This document shows positions 8,788-17,504 of a stretch of DNA of 64,000 bases, piece by piece. Position 1 is the stretch's first letter. Every line of letters starts with the position of its first letter. Both the position numbers and the translations under genes were made by a program. The stretch is from Parendozoicomonas haliclonae (lineage in GTDB: Bacteria; Pseudomonadota; Gammaproteobacteria; Pseudomonadales; Endozoicomonadaceae): positions 620,001 through 684,000 of the forward strand of contig NZ_FWPT01000002.1 of NCBI RefSeq assembly GCF_900174585.1, written 5' to 3'. Below the pieces are notes generated by a model. It was not told the DNA's origin. It searched no databases and saw only the letters and a list, made by a program, of their open reading frames with translations.

Positions 8788-9432
8788 ATGTCGCACCTCA
8801 GCCAGATCAGAGTCAACATGGACACATTTGGAAGTGCCTCAGAACCACGGGGCAAATCGCCCAACAGCAGTGCGCCCAATAACAGCGCGCCTGACAGTAT
8901 CAATCAAAAGCTGGTTGATCTTGGAAGGTATCGGGACAAACGCCTGTTCCTCGCCATTTACGATCACTTTGCCCCACGCCTGAAAAGCTATCTGGTTGGT
9001 CGCGGAGCCCACAGCGAGATTGCCGAGGAGCTGGTTCAGGAAGCCATGCTCTCCGTCTGGCGTCATAGCAGCACCTACAACCCGGACAAAGCCACGGCGT
9101 CTACATGGATCTTCCGCATCGCCCGAAATCTGTGGATTGACCGGATGCGCAGAGACAAGGCTCACCTGTTAACATCGCTGGATAGTTGCCCAACCGATCT
9201 GTATCCGGATTTGAGCTTCCAGCCCAGCCTCGCCCCACTGGATGGAGACACGCTTAAATCAGCTATTAATAACCTGCCTCAACAGCAGGCGCAGCTGGTG
9301 TACAAGGTTTATTACCAGGGCAAAACCCACAGGGAGATTGCTGACGAATGTGATATCCCCCTTGGCAGTGTGAAATCAGGTCTGCGTCTGGCCTTCGGCA
9401 AGCTGAAAAATGCATTAGGAGGTGAGCTATGA
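8788..9432 (+). CDS. rpoE: ECF RNA polymerase sigma factor, RpoE/ChrR (singlet-oxygen) type
   Basis: A 214-residue sigma factor. Region 2 is seen around residues 53-125 (LFLAIYDHFAPRLKSYLV, AEELVQEAMLSVW, STWIFRIARNLWIDRMRRDK). Region 4 is seen around residues 160-210 (LPQQQAQLVYKVYYQGKTHR, EIADECDIPLGSVKSGLRL). The first ~45 residues are a Ser/Asn-rich extension; an internal ATG at 8818 is an alternative start. It overlaps the ChrR-type anti-sigma gene by ATGA and has its own cognate-looking promoter. By analogy with Rhodobacter it should respond to singlet oxygen or other photo-oxidative stress. That physiology is inference; the sigma/anti-sigma pairing is clear. Confidence 0.93.
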   Translation: MSHLSQIRVNMDTFGSASEPRGKSPNSSAPNNSAPDSINQKLVDLGRYRDKRLFLAIYDHFAPRLKSYLVGRGAHSEIAEELVQEAMLSVWRHSSTYNPDKATASTWIFRIARNLWIDRMRRDKAHLLTSLDSCPTDLYPDLSFQPSLAPLDGDTLKSAINNLPQQQAQLVYKVYYQGKTHREIADECDIPLGSVKSGLRLAFGKLKNALGGEL

Positions 9433-10112
9433 AACCTCAACATCATCCCGATTCCAGCTCTCTGATGAGCTATGCGGCCGGCAGCCTGCCTGACTCGATC
9501 GCCACAGTAATTGCCTGCCATGTTTCCACCTGTGAACAGTGCCAGCGCAATGTCGCAGAAGCCGAGCAGCTCGGCCGTTTCCTTATGGAGAGCTCGTTAC
9601 CGGAGCAAAGTGAGGAAGAGTCGCAACATATCGATCTGGCCCCCAATGCCCGTGACGATATTCTTGCCCTTATAGACAGCGATGAATATGTCGAGCCGCA
9701 AGTCGTAGTCGAAAGTGATGTGCAGGAAGCCCCCTCTGATGTTCCCCTGCCGTTACAACCTCTGCTGGGCAAAAGCCTCGACAACCTGCTCTGGAAAAGC
9801 ATGGCTCCCGGCCTGAAACAGTTTGTTCTTCCGGCAACCAGCGGCACCTTACGCCTGCTGCGCATCGCACCAGGTACCAGCATGCCGATTCACAGCCACA
9901 CAGGCTCAGAGGTGACGCTGGTACTGCGAGGTTCCTACTACGATGAGATGGGGCGGTTTGGAGCCGGCGATGTGGCGGACCTTGATCCCGAAGTAGAACA
10001 TCAACCGGCAACTGCAACCGGTGAAGACTGTATCTGCCTGATTGCAACAGACGCTCCATTGAAGTTCTCCGGACTGGTCCCCCGGCTGCTACAGCCTTTC
10101 TTCCAGCTCTGA
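9429..10112 (+). CDS. chrR: ChrR-family anti-sigma factor with zinc ASD domain and cupin domain
   Basis: A 227-residue cytoplasmic anti-sigma factor. The N-terminal zinc-binding domain has His6, His31, Cys35 and Cys38, the same residue numbers I recall for Rhodobacter sphaeroides ChrR. The C-terminal cupin domain has His155, His157, Glu161 and His191, with spacing equal to the four metal ligands of the Rhodobacter cupin. Such proteins hold the sigma factor until singlet oxygen triggers release. The start is preceded by an unusually strong AGGAGGTGAG site that overlaps the sigma stop codon, which should favour excess anti-sigma. A terminator follows at 10125. Confidence 0.95.
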   Translation: MKPQHHPDSSSLMSYAAGSLPDSIATVIACHVSTCEQCQRNVAEAEQLGRFLMESSLPEQSEEESQHIDLAPNARDDILALIDSDEYVEPQVVVESDVQEAPSDVPLPLQPLLGKSLDNLLWKSMAPGLKQFVLPATSGTLRLLRIAPGTSMPIHSHTGSEVTLVLRGSYYDEMGRFGAGDVADLDPEVEHQPATATGEDCICLIATDAPLKFSGLVPRLLQPFFQL

Positions 10113-10124
10113 TTCACTCCCAAA

Positions 10125-10152
10125 AGACGGCCGATCTCCTAACCGGCCGTCT
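10125..10152 (+). terminator. Stem-loop terminator after chrR
   Basis: AGACGGCCG (10125-10133) pairs perfectly with CGGCCGTCT (10144-10152) around a 10-base loop, followed by the T-containing AGGGTTTGTT. It separates the sigma/anti-sigma unit from the symporter gene. Confidence 0.8.
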
Positions 10153-10208
10153 AGGGTTTGTTAACAAGTGCGGCTGCTAGACTGTTCTCAAACGATAAGG
10201 GAACAAAA

Positions 10209-11588
10209 ATGCCGGACACCTCTCTGGACACAGAGCCACCTACCAAAACACCCTCCCGAGCCGGCTTTAGTTCCCGGCTTGGTTTTGTTCTGGCGGCAGC
10301 CGGTTCCGCAGTAGGTCTTGGCAATATCTGGAGCTATCCCACTCAGGTGGCAGAGAATGGTGGAGCCGCCTTTGTTGTTATCTATTTTCTGCTGACCATT
10401 CTACTGGCTTACCCCGCACTGGTGGCCGAGCTGTTGATCGGACGTTACGCCCAGAGTAATCCCGTCTCGGCGTTGGAAAAGCTTCCAGAGAACATTGTCT
10501 GGCAACCGGTGACCCGGCTGACGGCTCTGATTGCCGTGCTGATGATCTGCCTGATCTTCAGCTTTTACAGCATTGTTGGTGGCTGGATTATGGGGTTTAC
10601 TCTGTCGCCACTGCTGGAACTCCTCAGCTTTAACACCGCTGCTCACTGGCTGGAAACCTTCTCTCCCGCCAGAAACCTGCTTTTGGCCGTGCTGTTTACT
10701 ATTGCCACGCTGGCCGTGGTGAATGGTGGTGTCAAAGATGGCATTGAGCGCTGGTCTTCAAGACTGATGCCGCTGTTGATTGTTCTGCTGCTGGCGTTGA
10801 TTGCTTTTGTCACAACCCAGCCGGGAGCCATGGAAGGGTTAAAACACTACCTCGTACCCGATATCTCCCGTATCGATACTTCACTGGTACTGAGTGCACT
10901 GGGGCAAGCATTCTTCTCAATGTCTCTCGGAGTGGGCGCGATGATGGTTTACGGCTCCTACCTGAGCAAAACCAGTAATCTTCCAACAGTCGCATTTCAG
11001 GTCTGTATGCTGGATACAGCGATCGCCTTTCTTGCCGGTCTGTTGATTATCCCCGCGTTGTTTGTCGCCCTGAACCTTGGGATTAATATTTATTCGGAAT
11101 CGGGCCAGCTTATCCATAGCGATACGCTGGTCTTTGAGGTGCTGCCGGCCTTGTTTGGTGCCCTTGGGAGCTTTGGCGTTCCCGTCGCGATAGCGTTCTT
11201 CTGCTTGATGAGTATTGCTGCCCTAACCTCTTCCATCTCCATGCTGGAAGTACCGGTCTCCTGCCTGATTGAACGTGCAGGAATGAACCGCACCAAAGCC
11301 AGCACGCTGGTCTGTTTAGGCGTATTGCTGATAGTGGCACTGGTCACGTCTTCTTTTGATCCGCTGTTTGGTGCCATTGTTACGCTCACCACCCAGTATG
11401 CCCAACCCCTCAATGGCCTGCTGTTCTGCCTTTATGCGGGATGGCTGATGGGGCGCAACAGAAAGCTGCAGGAGATAAGAAAGGGCTGGCCAGAAGTAGA
11501 GCAGTCCCTGTTCTGGAGAATCTGGCCCTGGTATATCCGAATAGTCTGCCCAACTCTGATTGCGATTATTTTCCTGGCAGAGCATTAA
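10209..11588 (+). CDS. Neurotransmitter:sodium symporter (NSS/SNF) family transporter
   Basis: A 459-residue inner-membrane protein with about 12 hydrophobic segments. The TM1 signature is GSAVGLGNIWSYPTQVAENGG, which marks the NSS family of Na+-coupled amino-acid or amine importers. I place the start at the ATG at 10209, after AAGGGAAC; an upstream ATG at 10158 lies too close to the terminator. Oddity: most family members read NIWRFPY here. The Arg of the extracellular gate (LeuT Arg30) is Ser in this protein. The substrate is unknown. Its 3' end overlaps the convergent PqiC-like gene by 23 bases. Confidence 0.9.
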   Translation: MPDTSLDTEPPTKTPSRAGFSSRLGFVLAAAGSAVGLGNIWSYPTQVAENGGAAFVVIYFLLTILLAYPALVAELLIGRYAQSNPVSALEKLPENIVWQPVTRLTALIAVLMICLIFSFYSIVGGWIMGFTLSPLLELLSFNTAAHWLETFSPARNLLLAVLFTIATLAVVNGGVKDGIERWSSRLMPLLIVLLLALIAFVTTQPGAMEGLKHYLVPDISRIDTSLVLSALGQAFFSMSLGVGAMMVYGSYLSKTSNLPTVAFQVCMLDTAIAFLAGLLIIPALFVALNLGINIYSESGQLIHSDTLVFEVLPALFGALGSFGVPVAIAFFCLMSIAALTSSISMLEVPVSCLIERAGMNRTKASTLVCLGVLLIVALVTSSFDPLFGAIVTLTTQYAQPLNGLLFCLYAGWLMGRNRKLQEIRKGWPEVEQSLFWRIWPWYIRIVCPTLIAIIFLAEH

Positions 11589-12180
11589 GCTGCACAGCAA
11601 TCTCTTCGCTAAGCTCCGCCAGCAGCAGACTAAAGCCTTGGGCAACAGCTTCACCGGAAGGTGTTGCTAGTTCAGTAGATTTCAAATCACGAAGCGTCAT
11701 ATCGGAAAGGTAGTCAGGGTTCGAGGCAATGATCTTTTTGTTGGCATTCCTGATCTGCCATGCGGCTTCCAGTGCCATACGTGAATCTTCCACTATCAGG
11801 TTCTGAACTCTGACCACAACAACAAAGCCCGGGCTGCTATCCGCAAACCAGGGACCGACACTGACATCCTTTCGCCTGGACAGACGCAAAAGATTTTCCC
11901 TCAGAGTCTCCGTTACCAGTCCCTGAAGCTCCCCACCCCAACGCTCATACTCCATCTTATTGATCTGGTAGGCGCCATCATTCCAGGTAATCTGGCGGCT
12001 ATCCATCCAGCTGGGAACGGTAACCGGCATCAGACCAACAGACGTTGCAGCCCCCAGTACCCGATCATCCGGCGCATCAGCCTGCAGACGGTAATAGCGA
12101 TTGGAAGGGGAAGACGAACAGGCGGCAAGAAGACCACCCATTACCATAATGATTGCGACAGATTTCAGTATACGAATCAT
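11566..12180 (-). CDS. PqiC/ABC_trans_aux-type outer-membrane lipoprotein
   Basis: A 204-residue lipoprotein with signal peptide and lipobox LLAAC (Cys at about residue 21). It then has YYRLQADAP and LMPVTVPSWMDSRQITW, typical of the PqiC/DUF330 auxiliary lipoproteins of MCE transport systems. It is the last gene of a four-gene minus-strand operon (permease-ATPase-MCE-lipoprotein). Its ATG overlaps the MCE stop (ATGA). It probably docks the MCE protein at the outer membrane for lipid trafficking. The function follows from family and operon, not from direct evidence. Confidence 0.87.
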   Translation of the reverse strand: MIRILKSVAIIMVMGGLLAACSSSPSNRYYRLQADAPDDRVLGAATSVGLMPVTVPSWMDSRQITWNDGAYQINKMEYERWGGELQGLVTETLRENLLRLSRRKDVSVGPWFADSSPGFVVVVRVQNLIVEDSRMALEAAWQIRNANKKIIASNPDYLSDMTLRDLKSTELATPSGEAVAQGFSLLLAELSEEIAVQLNALPGK

Positions 12181-13067
12181 GGCTGTTTCTCCCGCTTCCC
12201 TGTTAACAGAGCTTCCGGCTGCTCTTCCAGTGTCTCTGCCAGCTCTTCAACAGCTGTAGCCGCATGCGTCAGGCTTTCCAGACTTTCATTCAGGCGATAG
12301 ATCAAAGGTGAATCCGGCGCCAGATGCCCATCTATCTTGGCCGTTGCCCCCTTCACCGAATTCATGCTGTCTTTCAGGCTGGTCATGGCTTCTTCCAGGT
12401 CCTGGCCTATCGCATCGGCACTGCGGCCCAGCTTGTTGGAAGAGTTCTCAATCGCCACCAGGGTCTTGTTCATTTGTGCAGGCAGGTTCTGGAAGTCCGG
12501 CGAACTGGTCAGGTTGTGGATATCGTCCAGCACCTGCTGCAGATGATCCGCCATCTGCACGAAGTCGATATCGTTAAAATCGTTCAGCTTTTCCAGATCA
12601 CTGGGCACGGTTGGAATCTGAGGATGAATGGTATCCACCAGAATGGTCTGGGGTTTGTCCCGGTAGTAATCCAGCTCAATATAGAGACGGCCGGTTAAAA
12701 AACTCTGCATCTTGAGCTTGGCAGACAGGCCATCATCCAAAAGAATATCTTCCAGCCCGCCGTGGGTCTCTTCATCAAAGTCAATCCGGCCAGGATCAAT
12801 ATTCACGACAATGGAATTCAGCGGGGTATTGGAACTTTTATAGAAGCGGGCTTTCACCGTAACAACTTCACCAATCTGAACACCTTTCAGCGTGACCGGT
12901 GCGCCGGTTTCCAGACCTTTGACCGAGCTGTTATAAACCAGCTCGTAACGCATATCGTCTTCATCCCAGAAATCACCACCGCTGACCACCAGCGCCATAC
13001 CCACGCCCAATGCCAGCATCAGGATAATAAACAGTCCGACCCCCACAGCCCGGGTACTGGTATTCAT
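12177..13067 (-). CDS. MlaD/MCE-family periplasmic lipid-transport protein
   Basis: A 296-residue protein with one N-terminal membrane anchor (about residues 6-28, VGLFIILMLALGVGMALVV). One MCE domain follows (about 40-125, including KGLETGAPVTLKGVQIGEV and LTGRLYIELDYY), then a helical tail with heptad-like stretches near residues 170-280. I start at the ATG at 13067, which overlaps the ATPase stop as TAATG; the longer upstream frame runs into the ATPase gene. It should form the substrate-binding ring of the MCE ABC transporter and carry phospholipid across the periplasm. Confidence 0.9.
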   Translation of the reverse strand: MNTSTRAVGVGLFIILMLALGVGMALVVSGGDFWDEDDMRYELVYNSSVKGLETGAPVTLKGVQIGEVVTVKARFYKSSNTPLNSIVVNIDPGRIDFDEETHGGLEDILLDDGLSAKLKMQSFLTGRLYIELDYYRDKPQTILVDTIHPQIPTVPSDLEKLNDFNDIDFVQMADHLQQVLDDIHNLTSSPDFQNLPAQMNKTLVAIENSSNKLGRSADAIGQDLEEAMTSLKDSMNSVKGATAKIDGHLAPDSPLIYRLNESLESLTHAATAVEELAETLEEQPEALLTGKREKQP

Positions 13068-13867
13068 TATTGTTTGTCTCCCTGACGGCTTGCCATTGGT
13101 TGGCCCGCTTCTCCCCGCGATAAAAACGAACGTACAATGTCGTGGCGGCTGTGTTCCCGAAGCCAGACCGGACACCCGGTGTCCAGCAGCGTTTTAGTCT
13201 GGGCATCTAGAAACACACTGTTGGTGCCTACTGAAAAGATGCTGTCCAGTTCATGGGTAACCATAACCACAGTGGCGCCCGTGGAATCCCGCAGATTCAG
13301 AATCAGTTCATCAAGCCTGCGAGCACTCAGTGGATCCAGCCCTGCTGATGGCTCATCAAAGAAAAGTATATCCGGATCAAGCGCTATTGCTCGGGCAAGC
13401 CCGGCCCGCTTGCACATACCGCCACTGATCTGCGATGGGTAATAATCCTCATAACCTGCCAGCCCCACCAGCGCGAGCTTGAAAGCAACCCGTTCGCGAA
13501 TCTGGCTTTTATCAATACCGGAATAATGCATGGGCAAAGCCACGTTCTCTGCCAGCGTCATTCCACTGAAGAGAGCGCCGCTCTGGAAAGTGATGCCCCA
13601 TCGGGCCCGCAGAGCCTGTCGGGTCTTTTCGTCACCCGCCGTATAACTCTGACCATCGTAAAGAATCTCACCAGCGGCCGGCTCATAGAGCCCGATCAGA
13701 TGCTTGAGTAGGGTACTTTTTCCACAACCACTGCCGCCCATAATGATAAAAATATCACCCTGGTTCACAGTGAAGTTCAAATCCTGCTGAATCAGTCGCG
13801 TACCATATTTCATGGTCAGGCCATGGATAGCAATGGCCGGTTCTTCCTGCTCAAAGGTTCTGCTCAT
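13067..13867 (-). CDS. MCE/Mla-type ABC transporter ATP-binding protein
   Basis: A 266-residue ATPase. It has Walker A GGSGCGKSTLLKHL (residues ~45-58), signature SGGMCKRAGLARA, Walker B DILFFDEPSAGLDP and the switch-region His in MVTHE. The C/RAGLARA form and the TGAT loop are characteristic of MlaF/Mkl-like proteins. It lies between the permease (2 bp gap) and the MCE protein (TAATG overlap). It powers lipid movement between inner and outer membranes. Direction of transport cannot be inferred. Confidence 0.92.
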   Translation of the reverse strand: MSRTFEQEEPAIAIHGLTMKYGTRLIQQDLNFTVNQGDIFIIMGGSGCGKSTLLKHLIGLYEPAAGEILYDGQSYTAGDEKTRQALRARWGITFQSGALFSGMTLAENVALPMHYSGIDKSQIRERVAFKLALVGLAGYEDYYPSQISGGMCKRAGLARAIALDPDILFFDEPSAGLDPLSARRLDELILNLRDSTGATVVMVTHELDSIFSVGTNSVFLDAQTKTLLDTGCPVWLREHSRHDIVRSFLSRGEAGQPMASRQGDKQ

Positions 13868-13869
13868 AC

Positions 13870-14955
13870 TCAGATCCCCATATGGAAGAACAGGATATTG
13901 ATACCGGCATCAGCCACCACAAACAGCACAATCGCCATAACCACGGCTCTGGTAGTTGCCTGCCCCACCGCAGCAGAAGAGCCTCCGCAGCTCATACCCG
14001 CCTGACAACCGGACAACACAATCAACACACCAAACACCAGCCCCTTGAAGCAGCCTACGGCCATATCAACGACGCCGAATGACTGAATCAGCTGCGCGAT
14101 ATACAGCCGCGGTGTCATATCCATACCAAGCGCGACAACCCCGCCGCCGATCATGCCCAGAAAGAAACTATAAATGCACAACAGCGGCATAATAATGATC
14201 ATCGCCAGTAGCCGGGGCATGACCAGAAAGTCCATGGCGTTAATGCCCATAGTGCTGAGGGCATCCACCTCCTCATTCACCTTCATCGCCCCCAGTTCAG
14301 CGGCCCAGGCAGCGCCGGTTCGACCGGCCATAATCACCGCCGTCATCAGCGCGCCCATCTCCCGAACCATTCCCAGCCCGACCAGATTGGCGACATACAC
14401 CTCGGCACCAAACTGCTGCAGCTGAATAATTCCGAGATAGGCCAGAATCATGCCCACCAGAATACTGATCAGTGTAATAATCCCAATGGCCTGAGGCCCA
14501 GCCTGATGCAGAGCAGCAGACACATCGGTCAGACGTATATGGCTGCGCCCAATAAGAAAACGACCAAAGGCCAATGCCATCTCACCAATAAAGGCCAGAG
14601 TTTCCACGGCTTCGGTCAGCGTCTGATAAAAAGGAGCAAAGCGTTTGCTGAAACCTGCCTCAGGCTTTACCGGAGGAACCGCTGTCGCCAGAGTCATTGT
14701 TTGCTGTATAGCTTCCGGCATGGCAGAAAAGTCCAGCCGAGTCTCATTCTGGCTTGCCTGCAGTTCCAGCTGATAGAAGAAAGCGGTTAGCTGACTGTCC
14801 CAATGAAAGTCATGCCCCGGAATAAGCCTGATGGTGCTGGATGAACTGGTGATTTGTTCTTTAATTTTTCGGCAGGACTTCGCATTCATCACTCGCCAGT
14901 CGCCGGAGAGCGTGATCGATAAATGTGATGCGTCATCCTGATGGAATGAAATCAT
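13870..14955 (-). CDS. MlaE-family ABC permease with N-terminal STAS-like domain
   Basis: A 361-residue protein. The first ~100 residues resemble a STAS domain (LSGDWRVMNAKSC and FHWDSQLTAFFYQLE). The rest is an MlaE/YrbE permease with LAYLGIIQLQQFGAEVYVANLVG, MTAVIMAGRTGAAWAAELGAM and five or so membrane segments. STAS-MlaE fusions are a known subfamily. I use the ATG at 14955; an in-frame TTG at 14982 is an alternative. It is the first gene of the lipid-transport operon, and its promoter should lie in 14956-15191, a region shared with the divergent pilus genes. Confidence 0.9.
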   Translation of the reverse strand: MISFHQDDASHLSITLSGDWRVMNAKSCRKIKEQITSSSSTIRLIPGHDFHWDSQLTAFFYQLELQASQNETRLDFSAMPEAIQQTMTLATAVPPVKPEAGFSKRFAPFYQTLTEAVETLAFIGEMALAFGRFLIGRSHIRLTDVSAALHQAGPQAIGIITLISILVGMILAYLGIIQLQQFGAEVYVANLVGLGMVREMGALMTAVIMAGRTGAAWAAELGAMKVNEEVDALSTMGINAMDFLVMPRLLAMIIIMPLLCIYSFFLGMIGGGVVALGMDMTPRLYIAQLIQSFGVVDMAVGCFKGLVFGVLIVLSGCQAGMSCGGSSAAVGQATTRAVVMAIVLFVVADAGINILFFHMGI

Positions 14956-15191
14956 ATTTTTTTTGGCTGCCTGTAAATTCAAGGCAAAATTTGTCTATTT
15001 ATTATCCTAAATACTAATTGAACATACTGCTGATCTCTCGCGCAAGACACACCTCAAAATTAAGTAACCACTCACGCTGAAAAACCCTTTCCAGAGGTGA
15101 CCAATATTTTTGATACAGAGCATACTAATGCCGGGAGTGCATGATATGATGCCGACTCATCTGATCTTGCTTGATGTTTGTTGTAGGCAAA

Positions 15192-15713
15192 ATGAAGATA
15201 ATAAAAACAAGTTCAGGCTTTACCCTTGTCGAAGTAATGGTCGTCGTCGCCATTCTATCCATTCTTACAACGGTTGTAGCGCCCAGCTTTTCTGATTTTA
15301 TCAACAGGAACAGCCTTGCATCCGAAAGTAACAGGCTGAGTTCCCTGCTACGCTTTGCCCGCTCGGAAGCCATTCAGCGTCAGACCCCTGTCATTGTGTG
15401 TCTGGGTGAAAAGATTCCAGCCAAAGATACGAATACCGTTTCCGTGCGCTGCCTGAAAACAGCCGGTGACGATCCGTCTGAGCCGAACTTCCTGATTGCT
15501 GGTTTTCATGCCGACAATGATCGAAGCGCCTTTAACAGCAGTGAAACACTGCAAGCTCTACCACCTCTATCCGGCAATCTGGACATAACTCTGAACGACA
15601 TTATCTTTTCCAAAGATGGCTCGACACGGAATACGCAGGCCATCGAACTCAAGGACGGCAGTGACAAAACAACCACCATCACTCTGAACGCTGCAGGACT
15701 GGTCATCCATTAA
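15192..15713 (+). CDS. fimT: Type IV pilus minor pseudopilin (GspH/FimT/FimU type)
   Basis: A 173-residue prepilin with the cleavage motif SSG|FTLVEVMVVVAILSIL (Glu5 present), then the GspH/FimT helix region (SNRLSSLLRFARSEAIQRQT) and a Cys-bearing globular domain. I chose the ATG at 15192 because it puts the cleavage site after a short basic leader. It heads a six-gene cluster (fimT/U-pilV-pilW-pilX-pilY1-pilE) in the Pseudomonas order. The product should help form the pilus tip priming complex. FimU versus FimT cannot be separated by eye. Confidence 0.88.
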   Translation: MKIIKTSSGFTLVEVMVVVAILSILTTVVAPSFSDFINRNSLASESNRLSSLLRFARSEAIQRQTPVIVCLGEKIPAKDTNTVSVRCLKTAGDDPSEPNFLIAGFHADNDRSAFNSSETLQALPPLSGNLDITLNDIIFSKDGSTRNTQAIELKDGSDKTTTITLNAAGLVIH

Positions 15714-15715
15714 CA

Positions 15716-16165
15716 ATGAAGAATGTCCATAAAAAATCCGGGGTAGACACTGGCTTTTCCCTGATCGAAGTGCTGGTTTCCCTGCTGATACTGTCGATCG
15801 GCATTCTGGGTATGCTGGCCCTGCAAGGCTACTCGATGAAGTCCAACATAAACACGGAGCAGAAAACTCATGCCCTGCTGATTCTGGATGGTATTGAGGA
15901 GACGGTACTGGCTGACGCTGACAATAAAGGCAAAGCCATCTGTAAGGCCGATGCCCTGAAAGAATTTTCTGAAATGTTGTCTGATATTGATCCGACCGCT
16001 GAGCTGGGTCTGGAAGGTGGAGCAGGCGCGCCCTGCCCGACAGGAATATATAACAATCTGACCGTTTATAAGTTCCAGATCACTTTCCAGCAGCTGACTG
16101 GATTAACTTCAGCTTCCCGAACCGGGCCGGAAGAAATTGTAATGACCCGGGAGGTAAAAATATGA
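15716..16165 (+). CDS. pilV: Type IV pilus minor pilin PilV
   Basis: A 149-residue prepilin with cleavage motif DTG|FSLIEVLVSLLILSIGIL and the PilV-typical LGMLALQGYSMK continuation. Cysteines around residues 83 and 105 could form the usual disulfide. It starts 2 bp after the fimT stop and overlaps pilW by ATGA. It acts with FimT/U, PilW, PilX and PilY1 in pilus initiation and tip assembly. Confidence 0.9.
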   Translation: MKNVHKKSGVDTGFSLIEVLVSLLILSIGILGMLALQGYSMKSNINTEQKTHALLILDGIEETVLADADNKGKAICKADALKEFSEMLSDIDPTAELGLEGGAGAPCPTGIYNNLTVYKFQITFQQLTGLTSASRTGPEEIVMTREVKI

Positions 16166-17070
16166 GCCTCCGGCATATTCACTCTCACCAGTCAGGTATT
16201 TCTCTTATTGAGCTGATGATTACTCTGGCGATCAGCTCAATACTGGTACTGGGTATCACCCGTTATTCTATTGATGCTCTAGCTTCACAACGTACCGTAA
16301 CCAGTCAGGTCAATATTCAGGACTCTGCCCGGATTGCCATGGAGCGCCTGCGCAGGGATATCCAGCGTGCCGGCTATCGAGGCTGTAGTGATACCGTCAG
16401 AGTCATTGATGAAAAATCTGATGAAGCCGAGCTCTTGCTGGCCGGTGTCACTATTACCGGTTCAACGACCAATCCCGTGATTACAACAGCCTATCTGGCT
16501 CCATTGCTTGAGCAAACGGTGTCGCTGTCAGCTTCCACTGACCGCAAAAAAATTCTTCTGAACACCCCTGCTGATGTTTCCTTTGAAGAGCGTGAGGCTG
16601 CACCTCTCTTTATTGGTAACTGCCTGTCGATCCAACAGATCAGTCCAGCCAATATCACTGATGGAGACAGAGCCATTACTCTCGTCAGTGGCAATAACAT
16701 TCCGGACTCTCAGGAAACCATCAATGAGCTGCTGATTGATCTTCAGAACGACACGCTGTCTGACAATGTCGTTTTGTATGAATACCACGAGAGTACCTAC
16801 GCCTACTCTATCCACTCGCGCTGTGATGATCCGGATACTTCTCTTGAAGATTGTCAGGATGCCAGCAAGGGCGATGAAAAACCGTCTCTACGATTAAACG
16901 ACGTAGCCTTTACTTCGGGTCTCGAGCGTGATGGTTTATCTGTCAAGGATATGGGTAATCAGGTCTACCAGATCAGGCTCAATTTCAATGATGAACTCCG
17001 CAATGAGACCAACAAACTCGGACTGTTCACAATGACGGTTAAGGCCAGAAATCTCGGAGAAGAGCCATGA
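16162..17070 (+). CDS. pilW: Type IV pilus minor pilin PilW
   Basis: A 302-residue prepilin with motif QSG|ISLIELMITLAISSILVL. The PilW signatures follow: ARIAMERLRRDIQRAGYRGC around residue 55-75 and paired cysteines later (SRCDDP, LEDCQD). The length suits a PilW-type large minor pilin. It is coupled at both ends through ATGA overlaps with pilV and pilX. It is a component of the minor-pilin tip complex that carries PilY1. Confidence 0.9.
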   Translation: MSLRHIHSHQSGISLIELMITLAISSILVLGITRYSIDALASQRTVTSQVNIQDSARIAMERLRRDIQRAGYRGCSDTVRVIDEKSDEAELLLAGVTITGSTTNPVITTAYLAPLLEQTVSLSASTDRKKILLNTPADVSFEEREAAPLFIGNCLSIQQISPANITDGDRAITLVSGNNIPDSQETINELLIDLQNDTLSDNVVLYEYHESTYAYSIHSRCDDPDTSLEDCQDASKGDEKPSLRLNDVAFTSGLERDGLSVKDMGNQVYQIRLNFNDELRNETNKLGLFTMTVKARNLGEEP

Positions 17071-17492
17071 ATCATTTCAGGCAGCAGGGCGCCACTCTTA
17101 TCGTTTCGCTGGTCATGCTGTTGGTGGTCACACTTGTCGGCATGTCGGGTCTTTACGACATTACCGTGCAAAACAAACAGGTTCGGTCTATTGAAGAAAG
17201 CCGCCTGTTCTATAACGAAGCCAATACCCTATTTGGTCAGGCCATGAATAAATTGCTGATTGATCCGGGGGCTGAGGATGTCTTTAGTTCCAGCCTCAGC
17301 GGTACAGCCAATACCATGGTCTATTCCGATGATGAGCGGTGCTTTGGTACAGGCAATGACCTGACCCAGCCTTACTCCTGTCGCTTCCTGCAAACCTCCG
17401 TGGGTTTTGCAGACGGGGATAAGCCGGATCTGGACGGCCCCCATGGCAGTTACACCCTGCACTACCAGTTCCGAACTTTTACCAACGAATAA
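17067..17492 (+). CDS. pilX: Type IV pilus assembly protein PilX
   Basis: A 141-residue protein with the PilX-type N-terminus RQQGATLIVSLVMLLVVTLVG. This is a prepilin-like hydrophobic helix that lacks the usual Glu5, as known for PilX. The FYNEANTLFGQAMN helix follows, then a small Cys-containing domain (CFGTGND, YSCRFLQ). It overlaps pilW (ATGA) and lies 12 bp before pilY1. It is somewhat shorter than typical PilX proteins, but no frameshift is seen. Confidence 0.85.
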   Translation: MNHFRQQGATLIVSLVMLLVVTLVGMSGLYDITVQNKQVRSIEESRLFYNEANTLFGQAMNKLLIDPGAEDVFSSSLSGTANTMVYSDDERCFGTGNDLTQPYSCRFLQTSVGFADGDKPDLDGPHGSYTLHYQFRTFTNE

Positions 17493-17504
17493 TCGAATAG
17501 AAAA

